Below are positions 17,556-27,249 of a stretch of 64,000 nt of DNA, piece after piece; the stretch's first letter is position 1, and every line of letters begins with the position of its first letter. Where the stretch lies: NCBI RefSeq assembly GCF_000253255.1, contig NC_015580.1:2679001-2743000 (forward strand), written 5' to 3'. A program made the translations under genes and the position numbers. Source of the stretch: Novosphingobium sp. PP1Y (GTDB lineage Bacteria > Pseudomonadota > Alphaproteobacteria > Sphingomonadales > Sphingomonadaceae). Under the pieces are notes generated by a model that was not told the origin of the DNA, searched no databases, and saw only the letters and a program-made list of their open reading frames with translations.

Positions 17556-19094
17556 GTGTCCGCCATTCGCCACGCCCTCTCGACCAAGCGCGAGGACGAT
17601 TTCGCCCAGTGGTACCAGGAAGTCATTTCCGAGGCTGAAATGGCCGAGGAGTCCGGCGTCCGCGGCTGTATGGTCATCAAGCCCTGGGGCTACGGCATAT
17701 GGGAACGCATCCAGCGCCTCATGGACGACATGATCAAGGCGGCCGGCGTCCAGAACTGCTACTTCCCGCTGTTCATTCCGCTGTCCTATTTCGCCAAGGA
17801 AGCCGAGCACGTCGAAGGCTTCGCGAAGGAAATGGCGGTGGTTACGCATCACCGTCTTGTCGCGGACGGCAAGGGCGGCCTCGTGCCGGACCCGGAAGCG
17901 AAGCTCGAAGAGCCGCTCATCGTGCGGCCGACTTCGGAAACCGTGATCGGCGCGGCGATGGCGCGCTGGGTCCAGTCGTGGCGCGACCTGCCGCTGCTGA
18001 CCAACCAGTGGGCCAACGTTGTGCGCTGGGAAATGCGCACGCGCATGTTCCTGCGCACCAGCGAATTCCTCTGGCAGGAAGGCCACACCGCCCATGCCGA
18101 TCGTGACGATGCGATGGTCGAGACGCTGCGCGCACTCGAGATGTACCGTGCCTTCGCCGAAGGGCCGCTCGCCATGCCGGTGATTGCCGGCGAAAAGCCC
18201 GAGAACGAGCGCTTCCCCGGCGCAGTCGCGACCTACTCCATCGAGGCGATGATGCAGGACGGCAAGGCGCTCCAGGCGGGTACCTCGCACTACCTTGGCA
18301 CCGGTTTCGCCAAGGCTGCGGGTATCCAGTACCAGGACAGGGAAGGAACCCAGCAGTACGCCCATACGACGAGCTGGGGTACCTCGACCCGCATGATCGG
18401 CGGCCTGATCATGACGCACGGCGACGATGACGGCCTGCGCGTTCCGCCGATGGTTGCACCGCACCAGATCGTCATTCTGCCTATGCTGCGCGAAAACGAC
18501 GAGGATGAAGCGCTTCTCGCCTATTGCGAGGAACTGCGCTGCGCACTTGCCTCGCAGTCGGTACTCGGCGAACCTGTGCGCGTCCTGCTCGACAAGCGTC
18601 CGGGCAAGGCCACCCAGAAGCGCTGGGCGTGGGTCAAAAAGGGCGCTCCCCTGATCCTCGAGATCGGTGGACGCGATGCCGCGGGCGGGCAGGTCTCCAT
18701 GCTGCGCCGCGACCGTTTGTGGAACGACAAGGCCAAGGCCAACTTCATCGGTCTGGCAAAGGATGATTTCGTCGCGCGTGCCGCCTCGGAAATCGAGGAC
18801 ATCCAGTCGTCGCTCTATGCAGAGGCGCGCGCGAAGCGCGATGCCAACATCACGCGCGTTTCCAGCTTCGATGAAGTCGCTGCCTTCTTCTCCGAGGACA
18901 AGCGCTACCCGGGATGGGTCGAGGTTGAATGGGCACGCCCGACCGGCGAGGAACTGGAGGATGTGATCAAGCGCCTCAAGGAGCTCAAGCTGACGATGCG
19001 CAACACCCCGCTCAATGCCGAGCCGGTGGCGGGTAACTGCATTTTCACGGGACGTCCGGCCGTCGAAAGGATATACGTCGCAAGGGCTTACTGA
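17556..19094 (+). CDS. proS: Prolyl-tRNA synthetase, archaeal/eukaryal type
   Basis: A 512-residue class-II synthetase. The GTG start has AGGAAG about 10 bases upstream. The N-terminal part (FAQWYQEVISEAEMAE, VKPWGYGIWERIQ-like) and motif 2/3 regions (RTSEFLWQEGHTAH near 180, SWGTSTRMIGG near 280) match the shorter archaeal/eukaryal ProRS. The large editing insertion of the E. coli-type enzyme between motifs 2 and 3 is missing. The protein ends ARAY, the invariant C-terminal Tyr of this class. It charges tRNA-Pro with proline. Confidence 0.93.
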   Translation: MSAIRHALSTKREDDFAQWYQEVISEAEMAEESGVRGCMVIKPWGYGIWERIQRLMDDMIKAAGVQNCYFPLFIPLSYFAKEAEHVEGFAKEMAVVTHHRLVADGKGGLVPDPEAKLEEPLIVRPTSETVIGAAMARWVQSWRDLPLLTNQWANVVRWEMRTRMFLRTSEFLWQEGHTAHADRDDAMVETLRALEMYRAFAEGPLAMPVIAGEKPENERFPGAVATYSIEAMMQDGKALQAGTSHYLGTGFAKAAGIQYQDREGTQQYAHTTSWGTSTRMIGGLIMTHGDDDGLRVPPMVAPHQIVILPMLRENDEDEALLAYCEELRCALASQSVLGEPVRVLLDKRPGKATQKRWAWVKKGAPLILEIGGRDAAGGQVSMLRRDRLWNDKAKANFIGLAKDDFVARAASEIEDIQSSLYAEARAKRDANITRVSSFDEVAAFFSEDKRYPGWVEVEWARPTGEELEDVIKRLKELKLTMRNTPLNAEPVAGNCIFTGRPAVERIYVARAY

Positions 19095-19112
19095 TCGAAA
19101 GCAGGAGGGGAC

Positions 19113-19697
19113 GTGTTCGCGGCAATCAAGTACAACCTCGCCAACCTGACGAACTTCTCGGGCCGCGATGCGCGGCCCACGTTCTGGTACTACGTCCTCT
19201 TCCTGGTCATTGCGCAGTACGCGCTGGGCCTGCTGATCTCCTTGCCGCTGATGGGCGGCATGATGCAGGGCGTCGTGGAAGGCGTGAAGGAAGGCATGTC
19301 CGAAGCCGAGCTGCAGGCACGGATGCTGGCCAGGATGAGTGGCCCTATGCGCTCGGCCATGATCGCCTCCATGGGACTCTATCTCGTATCTTCGGCGCTG
19401 CTGGTTGCATCCTTCGTCCGCCGCCTGCACGATTCCGGCAGGCCAGGCTGGATTGCCGCCATCGCCTTCCTCTGCGTGCTGGGCGCACAGGCGGCATCGA
19501 TGGCGAACATGGACAGGATGGTCGATGCTATTTCGACTTCTGCTCCGGGCAGTCCCGAGGCGATCCTTGCCGCGCAGGGGCCCCTGATCTATGCCACTAT
19601 GCTGTCCTGGGTCGGCATGTTGATCGTCATCGGTTTCGGCGTCTGGCCATCGACCGACGGGCCCAACCGCTATGGCGAGGAACCGGTTCCCGACTGA
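19113..19697 (+). CDS. DUF805 family inner-membrane protein
   Basis: A 194-residue membrane protein with four hydrophobic segments. RDARPTFWYYVLF near residue 15 and VRRLHDSGRPGWIA near 105 are the family signature. The GTG start has an excellent AGGAGGGG Shine-Dalgarno. It follows proS after 18 bp. An insertion rich in Met/Glu/Gly lies between TM1 and TM2. No specific function is known. Confidence 0.85.
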   Translation: MFAAIKYNLANLTNFSGRDARPTFWYYVLFLVIAQYALGLLISLPLMGGMMQGVVEGVKEGMSEAELQARMLARMSGPMRSAMIASMGLYLVSSALLVASFVRRLHDSGRPGWIAAIAFLCVLGAQAASMANMDRMVDAISTSAPGSPEAILAAQGPLIYATMLSWVGMLIVIGFGVWPSTDGPNRYGEEPVPD

Positions 19698-19735
19698 CAC
19701 TTGCGAAGCGGGTGGGATGGTGAAAGATTGCGCGC

Positions 19736-21073
19736 ATGCGCAAGATCGTATTTCCGCTCGTTCACATTGCCGTGCTCGGCTATCCCGTTCCTGCCCTGGC
19801 GGAGCAGCCGCAGGTCTCGCCGGATCGGCTGCGCGCCGATGTTGCGCAGCTTGTCTCCTTCGGTACCCGGCACACCCTGTCTTCCGACTCCGATCCCAAG
19901 CGGGGCATAGGCGCGGCCCGGCGCTGGGCGGCCGATGAATTCCGCCGGACGTCGAAAGCCTGTGGCAACTGCCTTGAGGTGGTTTTGCCCGAAAGCACGG
20001 TCAGCGGTGCGCGCATCCCGGCTCCGGTAAGGCTGGTCGACGTTGTCGCGATCCAGCGCGGGACAGAGCGCCCCGATGAAGTCGTTATCGTGCAGGGGCA
20101 CATCGACAGCCGGGCCTCGGACGTCATGGATGCCGGGAGCGACGCGCCCGGCGCCAACGACGATGCGTCGGGTACCGCTCTCGTGCTGGAAGCCGCCCGC
20201 GTGCTTTCGCAACGCAGATTCCCCTCGACGATCGTCTATGCTGCGCTCTCCGGTGAGGAGCAGGGGCTTTACGGCGGCAGGTTGCTGGCGGACTTTGCGA
20301 AGAAGCAGGGCTGGACGGTCAAGGCGGTGCTGAACAACGACATCGTCGGTGGCACGCACGGTTCGGACGGGCTTGTCGACGATACCCATGTCCGCGTGTT
20401 CTCGGAGGGACCGCGGGCCGATGCGACCGACGAGACGCGCGCGGCCGCGCGGCGCTTCGGCGGGGAGAACGACAGCCCGAGCCGCAATATCTCCCGCTAT
20501 ATCGCCGGGCTTGCCGGAGGCGTGCAGGACGATCTTGCCGTGCGTCAGGTCTGGCGTGCCGACCGCATGGGGCGTGGCGGCGATCAACTGCCGTTCCTGG
20601 AGCAGGGCAATCCTGCCGTGCGCTTCTCGGTCGCCGTCGAGGACTACGAGCACCAGCATCAGGACCTGCGGACCGAGGACGGAGTGAAGTACGGCGATAC
20701 GATCGACGAGATGGACTTTCCTTATCTCGCCAAGGTCACCCGCCTCAACGTAGCGACGCTCGCGGCACTGGCAAGTGCGCCGATGCCGCCCGAGCCCGTT
20801 GCCGATGCCGCGGTGAAGACATGGACCGACGTCCGTTGGAAACCGGTGGCAGGCGCCGTCGCCTACAACGTCTGGCGCCGCCGCACCGATGCTCCGGAAT
20901 GGGAGTCACAGCCAGCCGTCTCCGGGACCACGCAGACCGCTGTCAAGCTGGAAGGCCTGCGCGGCGACGACTGGCTGCTGGGCGTCAGCGCGATTGCCGC
21001 CGATGGCAGCGAGAGCCCGGTCGCAAGCGCGGTTCCGGGCGGCGGTTATGAACCGCTTGGAAGCCAAGAGTGA
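19736..21073 (+). CDS. Secreted M28-family metallopeptidase with C-terminal Fn3-like domain
   Basis: 445 residues with a signal peptide (hydrophobic VFPLVHIAVLGY, cleavage near PALAEQ). The zinc ligands of an M28 aminopeptidase are visible: GHIDSR (first His), GANDDASG (bridging Asp), SGEEQGLYG (catalytic and ligand Glu) and a late YEHQHQD (last His). From about residue 360 the sequence changes to an Fn3-like beta sandwich (VRWKPVAGAVAYNVWRR) that may bind substrate or wall. Likely periplasmic or exported. A short in-frame region overlaps nothing else; rnr follows after 46 bp. Confidence 0.85.
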   Translation: MRKIVFPLVHIAVLGYPVPALAEQPQVSPDRLRADVAQLVSFGTRHTLSSDSDPKRGIGAARRWAADEFRRTSKACGNCLEVVLPESTVSGARIPAPVRLVDVVAIQRGTERPDEVVIVQGHIDSRASDVMDAGSDAPGANDDASGTALVLEAARVLSQRRFPSTIVYAALSGEEQGLYGGRLLADFAKKQGWTVKAVLNNDIVGGTHGSDGLVDDTHVRVFSEGPRADATDETRAAARRFGGENDSPSRNISRYIAGLAGGVQDDLAVRQVWRADRMGRGGDQLPFLEQGNPAVRFSVAVEDYEHQHQDLRTEDGVKYGDTIDEMDFPYLAKVTRLNVATLAALASAPMPPEPVADAAVKTWTDVRWKPVAGAVAYNVWRRRTDAPEWESQPAVSGTTQTAVKLEGLRGDDWLLGVSAIAADGSESPVASAVPGGGYEPLGSQE

Positions 21074-21119
21074 GGCCGGCGCCATTGTAATCCGGAGGCA
21101 TCGGGGCCATGGCAAGGAA

Positions 21120-23375
21120 ATGGCTCCCAAGACACGGTCCGCGCCGGGCCTGCCGACGCGCAAGCAGATCCTCGACTTCATCGCCAATTCGCCCGTCCCC
21201 GCGGGCAAGCGTGAGATCGCGCGCGAATTCGGGCTGAAGGGGCAGGAGAAGATCCAGCTCAAGGCGCTGCTCAAGGACATGGCCGAAGAGGGCCTGATCG
21301 ACGGCAAGCGCACGGCCTTCCACAAGATGGGCGGGTTGCCCAAGGTCACTGTCCTGCGCATCGTCGATATCGACGAGGGCGAGGCGATTGCCGTGCCGGA
21401 TACGTGGCAGCCTGAGGATGCAACTCCGCCGCCGCGCATTCGCCTGGTCGAAAAGGGCCGAAGCGCGCTCAAGATGGGCGACCGAGTGCTGTCGCGCACC
21501 GAAGAGACCAACACGGGCTGGCGCGCGTGGCCGATGAAGAAGCTGGCGCTGCGTTCGGAGCAGATGCTTGGCGTGGTCGAGATCGATGGCGGCGGCAAGC
21601 CCTGGCTGGCCCCGGTCGACAAGCGCATCCGTCATTCCTCCCCGATCTCGGACCTGGGCGGGGCAGAGAAGGGTGAACTCGTGCTTGCCGAGCCAGTGGG
21701 AAGATCGGCCCGCGCATCGGTCAAGGTCACACAGGTGCTGGGCGAGCCGCTTGCGCCCAAGGCCTTCAGCCTCATTGCGATTCACAAGCACGGCATTCCC
21801 AACCATTTCACGCAGGAAACGCTGGACGAGGCGGAGCGCGTCGCGAAGATTCCGCTCAGCCCGGACAAGCGCGAGGACCTGCGTCACCTGACGATCGTCG
21901 CCATCGACCCGTCCGATGCACGCGACCATGACGATGCGATCTGGGCCGAGCCGGACGGGGAAGGGGGCTTCCGTGCCCTCGTCGCGATCGCCGACGTCTC
22001 GTTCTATGTGCGTCCCGGCGGTGAAATAGACCGCGAGGCGCGTCGCCGCGGCAACTCGGTCTATTTCCCCGACCGCGTCGTGCCGATGCTGCCGGAGATC
22101 CTCTCGGCCGACGTCTGCTCCCTGCGTTCTGGCGAGGACCGGGCCGCGATGGCCTGCCACATGCACATCGACGGGGCAGGCCGGGTCGTCGAATGGCGCT
22201 TCACCCGCGCTATCGTGCGGATCGACGAAGTCATCGCTTACGAAGATGCGCAGGCGCGGATCGACGAGGGCATAGCTGCCGACAACCTCAAGCACTTGTG
22301 GGAATGCTGGAAGGCCCTCGCCGAAGCGCGCCACAAGCGCGATCCACTCGAACTCGAACTGCCCGAACGCCGGGTCAAGCTCGACGAGCAGGGCCGGATC
22401 ACCGAGATCGCCGTGCGCGAAAGGCTGGATGCGCACCGCGTCGTCGAGGACTTCATGATTGCGGCCAACGTGGCCGCGGCCAAGGCACTGGAAGCCAAGG
22501 TCGCCCCGGTGGTCTATCGCGTTCACGAAACCCCGAGCCGAGAAAAGCTCGTCGCGCTCAAGGACTACCTTGCGACTTTCGGTAAGAAGCTGGCGCTGGG
22601 GCAGGTCATCACCCCGGGCCTGTTCAACCGCATGCTGAAGGACATTTCCGACGAGGCCGAAAAGGCGCTGATCATGGAAGCTGTCCTGCGCAGTCAGACC
22701 CAGGCCTATTACGGGCCGCGCAACGAAGGCCACTTCGGTCTGGCGCTTGGGTCCTATGCGCACTTCACTTCCCCGATCCGGCGCTATGCGGACCTGCTTG
22801 TCCATCGCGCGCTGGTCGATGCCTACGGCCTTGAGCAGCCCAAGCCCCAGGGCGATATCCCGGCGACTTCGGGCCTGTCCGAGCGCGACCGGGAGGACCT
22901 GGGCCGGATCACCGAGGTCATTTCCGCGGCCGAACGCCGCGCGATGGAGGCCGAGCGCGACACGATCGACCGGTATGTCGCGGCATGGCTGTCCTCGCGC
23001 GTCGGGGACGTTTTCGACACGCGCATTACCGGCGTCCAGAAGTTCGGCTTCTTCGCGACGATCATCGGTTTGGGCGGCGACGGACTGGTGCCCGTATCGA
23101 CGCTGGGCGACGAGCGTTTCGCCTACGACGAGAAATCGCAGGTGCTGGAAGGCGAGCAGACCGGAACGAGCTATGCGATGGGCCAGATCCTGCGCCTGCG
23201 CCTGGCCGAGGCGAACCCGCTGACCGGTGCTCTCAAGTTCGAGCTGGAGGAGGGTGGATCAGGCCAGATCGAGCAGCGGGGAAGGCCGATGCCGCTGAAA
23301 AAGCGTGGAAAACATTTCGCGGGAAAACGCGGTCGCCCGAACAATATCCGGCATCAGGGACGCAAGAAGCGCTAG
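21120..23375 (+). CDS. rnr: Ribonuclease R
   Basis: A 751-residue processive 3'-5' exoribonuclease of the RNase II/R family that degrades structured RNA. An N-terminal winged-helix segment (PTRKQILDFI, REIAREFGLKG) precedes cold-shock domains and the RNB catalytic core with DPSDARDHDDAI near residue 265, whose aspartates bind Mg. A C-terminal S1 domain (FDTRITGVQKFGFFATI near 635) and a Lys/Arg-rich tail follow. The start could be the ATG at 21048 inside the M28 gene; 21120 is preferred because the intervening sequence is not family-like. Confidence 0.93.
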   Translation: MAPKTRSAPGLPTRKQILDFIANSPVPAGKREIAREFGLKGQEKIQLKALLKDMAEEGLIDGKRTAFHKMGGLPKVTVLRIVDIDEGEAIAVPDTWQPEDATPPPRIRLVEKGRSALKMGDRVLSRTEETNTGWRAWPMKKLALRSEQMLGVVEIDGGGKPWLAPVDKRIRHSSPISDLGGAEKGELVLAEPVGRSARASVKVTQVLGEPLAPKAFSLIAIHKHGIPNHFTQETLDEAERVAKIPLSPDKREDLRHLTIVAIDPSDARDHDDAIWAEPDGEGGFRALVAIADVSFYVRPGGEIDREARRRGNSVYFPDRVVPMLPEILSADVCSLRSGEDRAAMACHMHIDGAGRVVEWRFTRAIVRIDEVIAYEDAQARIDEGIAADNLKHLWECWKALAEARHKRDPLELELPERRVKLDEQGRITEIAVRERLDAHRVVEDFMIAANVAAAKALEAKVAPVVYRVHETPSREKLVALKDYLATFGKKLALGQVITPGLFNRMLKDISDEAEKALIMEAVLRSQTQAYYGPRNEGHFGLALGSYAHFTSPIRRYADLLVHRALVDAYGLEQPKPQGDIPATSGLSERDREDLGRITEVISAAERRAMEAERDTIDRYVAAWLSSRVGDVFDTRITGVQKFGFFATIIGLGGDGLVPVSTLGDERFAYDEKSQVLEGEQTGTSYAMGQILRLRLAEANPLTGALKFELEEGGSGQIEQRGRPMPLKKRGKHFAGKRGRPNNIRHQGRKKR

Positions 23376-23396
23376 GACGAGCGGACGCCGCAACCC

Positions 23397-23852
23397 CTAG
23401 CTGAGGCGCTCGATTTCGGCCTCGTCCAGCGTACCGGGAACCACGAAGACCGGGCAGGTCATCTGCCCGATACCTGCACCGGTGAAGTGCGCCACGAGCG
23501 GGCCCGGGCCGCCTTCCTTCGCGGCACCGAGAACCAGCGCGGATACCTCGGGATGTTCCTTCAGGTATTCGCGCACGACCTTGATGTCCTCGCCCATACG
23601 CACGGCGATCACCGGCATCTTCGCACCTTGCGAAAGCAGGTTGCCCGCTGCGGCGGTCACCAGCGTTTCGGCACGTGCACGCGCTTCTTCCTCAATGGTG
23701 GCCTGGACGCCGCCGAAGGCATTGAAGGGCTGCGGGGGGACGAGGGCGAGAAGATGGAGCGCGCCGTCGGTCTTGGCTGCGCGCCGGGCCGCGAACTGCA
23801 GGGCGACAAGCGCCTCATCGGTTTCATCGACGATTACCAGATAGACCCGCAT
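23397..23852 (-). CDS. Universal stress protein, UspA family
   Basis: A 151-residue single-domain USP. It starts MRVYLVIVDETDEALVAL (beta1 and first loop with Asp), has a central ARAETLVTAAAG helix and ends with the family's ligand loop GAAKEGGPGPLVAHFTG and CPVFVVPG, similar to the ATP-binding G-2x-G-9x-G(S/T) loop. It converges with rnr (22 bp apart). Role in stress survival is inferred only from family. Confidence 0.85.
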   Translation of the reverse strand: MRVYLVIVDETDEALVALQFAARRAAKTDGALHLLALVPPQPFNAFGGVQATIEEEARARAETLVTAAAGNLLSQGAKMPVIAVRMGEDIKVVREYLKEHPEVSALVLGAAKEGGPGPLVAHFTGAGIGQMTCPVFVVPGTLDEAEIERLS

Positions 23853-24021
23853 CTTAGTCCCCTCTTTCCCGAGCTTATCGGGCCATTCGATTGTAGGTGC
23901 AAGCCATCAGGAATTCGAATTAGCAATGTGAAGGCGCTTGTATGGACGCGGCAACTTGTCCAAGGAAAGATCGATCCAGAAAATGACCTCCCCAGGATAA
24001 ACAAGGGACTCAAACGCCTCC

Positions 24022-25338
24022 ATGCCCATCGAGATCAAGATGCCCGCTCTATCCCCCACCATGGAAGAGGGGAAACTCGCCAAATGGTTGGTGAAGGAAG
24101 GTGACACCGTCAGCTCGGGCGACATCATGGCCGAGATCGAGACGGACAAGGCGACGATGGAATTCGAAGCCGTCGACGAAGGGACTGTCGGCAAGATCCT
24201 CGTGCCCGAAGGCAGCGAGGGCGTGAAGGTCGGGACCGTGATCGCCATGCTTGCGGGTGAAGACGAGGACATCTCGTCCGTTGAATCCGCTCCGGCACCG
24301 TCCGCGCCCAAGCAGGAAGCGCCCAAGGCAGCAGAAGAAGCCAAGACCGCGGCCCCGGCCCCGGCTCCTGCTGCCGCCAAGGCCAGCGCTGCGCCTGCCG
24401 CATCGAAGGAAGGCCGCGTTCTCGCTTCGCCGCTTGCCCGTCGCCTGGCCGATGCCAAGGGCATCGACATTGAAGCCGTAAGCGGATCGGGACCCAGGGG
24501 CCGCATCGTCAAGGCCGATGTCGAGGCCGCGCAGGCGGGAGCCTCCAAGCCGAAGGCCGCCGTTGCCGCAGCGCCCGTCGGTGAGGCTGCAGCTGCTCCC
24601 ACGGTCGAGATGGCCGACGAAACCCGCGCTCTGCTCGACGCGCGCGTGCCGCACAGCGTCGAGAAGCTCTCGAGCATGCGCAAGACGATCGCGCGCCGCC
24701 TGACCCAGTCGAAGCAGGAAGCGCCGCACATCTACCTCTCGGTCGAGATCGTGCTCGACAAGCTGATCGCCCTTCGCGGCGAGATCAACGAGATGCTCGG
24801 CAAGCGCGGCATCAAGGTCTCGGTCAACGACATGCTGGTCAAGGCGCTGGCCATGGCGCTGGTCGAAGTGCCCGAGTGCAACGTGACCTTCGCCGGGAAT
24901 GAACTGATCAAGTACGAGCGCGCCGACATTTCGGTCGCGGTCTCGATCCCCGGTGGCCTCATCACGCCGATCGTGCCCGACGCCAATGGCAAGACCTTCT
25001 CGCAGATCGCGCAGGCGACCAAGGACCTTGGTGCCCGCGCCAAGGAAGGAAAGCTCAAGCCTGAAGAGTTCACGGGCGGTACGGCGTCGATCTCCAACAT
25101 GGGCATGATGGGAATCACCCAGTTCTCGGCCGTTATCAATCCTCCGCAATCGACGATCCTCGCCATTGGGGCAGGTGAAAAGCGCCCCTGGGTCATGGCA
25201 GACGGCTCCTTGGGAGTTGCGACCGTCATGAATGCCACCGGAAGTTTCGATCACAGGGCCGTCGACGGAGCCGATGGCGCGCGTCTGATGGCGGCGTTCA
25301 AGGCCTATGTCGAAAACCCGCTGAGCATGGTCGCCTGA
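24022..25338 (+). CDS. pdhC: Pyruvate dehydrogenase complex E2 (dihydrolipoamide acetyltransferase)
   Basis: 438 residues. There is one lipoyl domain (lipoyl-lysine in ETDKATMEFE, residue about 43) and an Ala/Pro/Lys linker. A peripheral-subunit-binding domain follows (LASPLARRLADAKGIDIE, about 134-160), and a catalytic CAT domain ends in DHRAVDGADGA with the active-site His near residue 414. PALSPTMEEG at the start is typical of pyruvate rather than 2-oxoglutarate E2. The E1 genes pdhA/pdhB are not adjacent. It heads an operon with a thioesterase and lpd. Confidence 0.93.
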   Translation: MPIEIKMPALSPTMEEGKLAKWLVKEGDTVSSGDIMAEIETDKATMEFEAVDEGTVGKILVPEGSEGVKVGTVIAMLAGEDEDISSVESAPAPSAPKQEAPKAAEEAKTAAPAPAPAAAKASAAPAASKEGRVLASPLARRLADAKGIDIEAVSGSGPRGRIVKADVEAAQAGASKPKAAVAAAPVGEAAAAPTVEMADETRALLDARVPHSVEKLSSMRKTIARRLTQSKQEAPHIYLSVEIVLDKLIALRGEINEMLGKRGIKVSVNDMLVKALAMALVEVPECNVTFAGNELIKYERADISVAVSIPGGLITPIVPDANGKTFSQIAQATKDLGARAKEGKLKPEEFTGGTASISNMGMMGITQFSAVINPPQSTILAIGAGEKRPWVMADGSLGVATVMNATGSFDHRAVDGADGARLMAAFKAYVENPLSMVA

Positions 25339-25342
25339 TCGC

Positions 25343-25735
25343 ATGGAACCCCGGCGCGATCCGGTCATCCGAGTTACGGCCATGCCGGCCGACGCCAATG
25401 CCTATGGCGATATCTTCGGCGGTTGGCTGATGAGCCTGATGGACATGGGCGCGGGCCTGATCGCCGCTCGGCATTCCCATGGCAGGGCCGTGACGGTGGC
25501 GATGGACGGGATGCAGTTTCACCTGCCGGTCAAGGTGGGTGACGAAATCTCCGTCTATGGCGAATTGTGCCGCGTGGGCCGATCCTCGATGACCATCGGG
25601 GTCGAAGCCTGGCGGCGCCATCGCCACGAGGAAGAAGAAGTAAAGGTTACGCAAGCCGTGTTCACCTTCGTTGCGGTGGACAACAGCGGCAAGCCCAGGA
25701 CGATCGAGCCGGGCCGCAATGAGCAGGAGATTTGA
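25343..25735 (+). CDS. Acyl-CoA thioesterase, hotdog fold (YciA-like)
   Basis: A 130-residue single hotdog domain. ADANAYGDIFGGWLMSLMD near residues 16-34 is the family's active-site helix (the Asp/Asn in NxxGDIFGGW), and MDGMQFHLPVKVGDE follows. The position between pdhC and lpd, 4 bp from each neighbour, suggests co-translation and a role in controlling acyl-CoA pools at the PDH step; this is inference. Confidence 0.82.
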   Translation: MEPRRDPVIRVTAMPADANAYGDIFGGWLMSLMDMGAGLIAARHSHGRAVTVAMDGMQFHLPVKVGDEISVYGELCRVGRSSMTIGVEAWRRHRHEEEEVKVTQAVFTFVAVDNSGKPRTIEPGRNEQEI

Positions 25736-25739
25736 AGCA

Positions 25740-27155
25740 GTGGCAGATTCTTACGACGTCATCGTTCTCGGTTCCGGCCCCGGTGGCTACGTCTCGGCGA
25801 TCCGCTGCGCGCAGCTGGGTCTGAAGACGGCCATCGTCGAGCGCGAGCTGCTGGGCGGCATCTGCCTTAACTGGGGCTGCATTCCGACCAAGGCACTGCT
25901 GCGCTCGGCCGAAGTGTTCCACCAGATGAAGCACGCCAAGGCCTATGGCCTGGCGGCAGAAAACATCACCGCCGATCTCGATGCGGTGGTGAAGCGTTCG
26001 CGCGGAGTTGCCTCGCAGCTCAACAAGGGCGTGACGCACCTGATGAAGAAGAACAAGATCGCCGTCCACACCGGCACCGGCAAAGTCGTTGCCAAGGGCA
26101 AGCTGGCGGTGACCGATGCTGACGGCAAGACGACCGAGCTGCAGGCAAGGCACATCATCGTTGCCACCGGCGCGCGGGCACGCGAGCTGCCTTTCGCCAA
26201 GGCCGACGGCAAGCGCATCTGGACCTACCGCCATGCGATGACGCCTTCGGAAATGCCGACCAAGCTGCTGGTCATGGGCTCTGGCGCGATCGGTATCGAG
26301 TTCGCCAGCTTCTTCAATGATATGGGCGCCGACGTGACCGTAGTCGAAATGCTCGACAGGATCGTGCCGGTCGAAGACGCTGACGTTTCCACCTTCCTCG
26401 AAAAGGCGCTGACCAAGCAGGGCATGACGATCATGACCGGCGCCGGCGTCGAGGCGATCACCGCCAGCGACAAGGGCGTGAAGGCCAAGATCAAGGGTAA
26501 GGACGGCAAGGTCACCGAGCACGAATTCAGCCATGTCATCTCGGCCGTCGGCATCGTGCCGAACACCGAAGAGATCGGCCTTGAAGGCGTGGGCGTGAAG
26601 CTCGATCGCGGTTTCATCCAGATCGACGATTACGGCCGCACCGGCGTGGCCGGCATCTGGGCCATCGGTGACTGCACGCCCGGACCGTGGCTGGCCCACA
26701 AGGCGAGCCATGAAGGCGTTACCGCTGCCGAGGCGATTGCCAAGGAACTGGGCAACAAGGACGTCCATCCCCATCCGCTCGACCGCAACAACATCCCGGG
26801 CTGCACTTACTGCCACCCTCAGATCGCGTCCGTCGGCATGACCGAGGCCAAGGCCAAGGAAGCGGGCTACGAAGTGAAGGTCGGCAACTTCCCCTTCATC
26901 GGCAACGGCAAGGCGATTGCGCTGGGTGAGCCGGAAGGCTTCATCAAGACCGTATTCGATGCCAAGACCGGTGAACTGCTCGGCGCACACATGATCGGTG
27001 CGGAAGTGACCGAGTTGATCCAGGGCTATGTTGTCGGCAAGACCCTCGAGACCACCGAGGCCGAGCTGATGAACACCGTGTTCCCGCACCCGACGCTGTC
27101 GGAAATGATGCACGAGGCAACACTGGCCGCTTACGGGCGCGCGCTCCACATCTGA
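25740..27155 (+). CDS. lpdA: Dihydrolipoyl dehydrogenase (E3)
   Basis: A 471-residue flavoprotein that reoxidises lipoyl groups of 2-oxoacid dehydrogenases. The FAD-binding GSGPGGYVSA near residue 12 is followed by the redox disulfide in GGICLNWGCIPTK (two Cys four residues apart). The NAD motif GSGAIGIEFASFF near 180 and the C-terminal His-Glu dyad in HPTLSEMMHEA near 450 are present. The GTG start has a CAGGAG about 12 bases upstream. It ends the pdhC operon, with a strong terminator 33 bp later. Confidence 0.96.
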   Translation: MADSYDVIVLGSGPGGYVSAIRCAQLGLKTAIVERELLGGICLNWGCIPTKALLRSAEVFHQMKHAKAYGLAAENITADLDAVVKRSRGVASQLNKGVTHLMKKNKIAVHTGTGKVVAKGKLAVTDADGKTTELQARHIIVATGARARELPFAKADGKRIWTYRHAMTPSEMPTKLLVMGSGAIGIEFASFFNDMGADVTVVEMLDRIVPVEDADVSTFLEKALTKQGMTIMTGAGVEAITASDKGVKAKIKGKDGKVTEHEFSHVISAVGIVPNTEEIGLEGVGVKLDRGFIQIDDYGRTGVAGIWAIGDCTPGPWLAHKASHEGVTAAEAIAKELGNKDVHPHPLDRNNIPGCTYCHPQIASVGMTEAKAKEAGYEVKVGNFPFIGNGKAIALGEPEGFIKTVFDAKTGELLGAHMIGAEVTELIQGYVVGKTLETTEAELMNTVFPHPTLSEMMHEATLAAYGRALHI

Positions 27156-27187
27156 TCGCGTTTGCGCGAAAGAACAGGATGACAGGG

Positions 27188-27223
27188 AAGGGGCGGTCCT
27201 GCGGGACGCGCCCCTTTTCTTTT
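27188..27223 (+). terminator. Rho-independent terminator of the pdhC-lpdA operon
   Basis: A stem with left arm 27188-27199 (AAGGGGCGGTCC), loop TGCG and right arm 27204-27216 (one bulged base), followed by a TTCTTTT-type tract. It is strong and placed just after lpdA. Confidence 0.88.
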
Positions 27224-27249
27224 GGGCCTCAGGTTGTCTTGGGTGGGCC

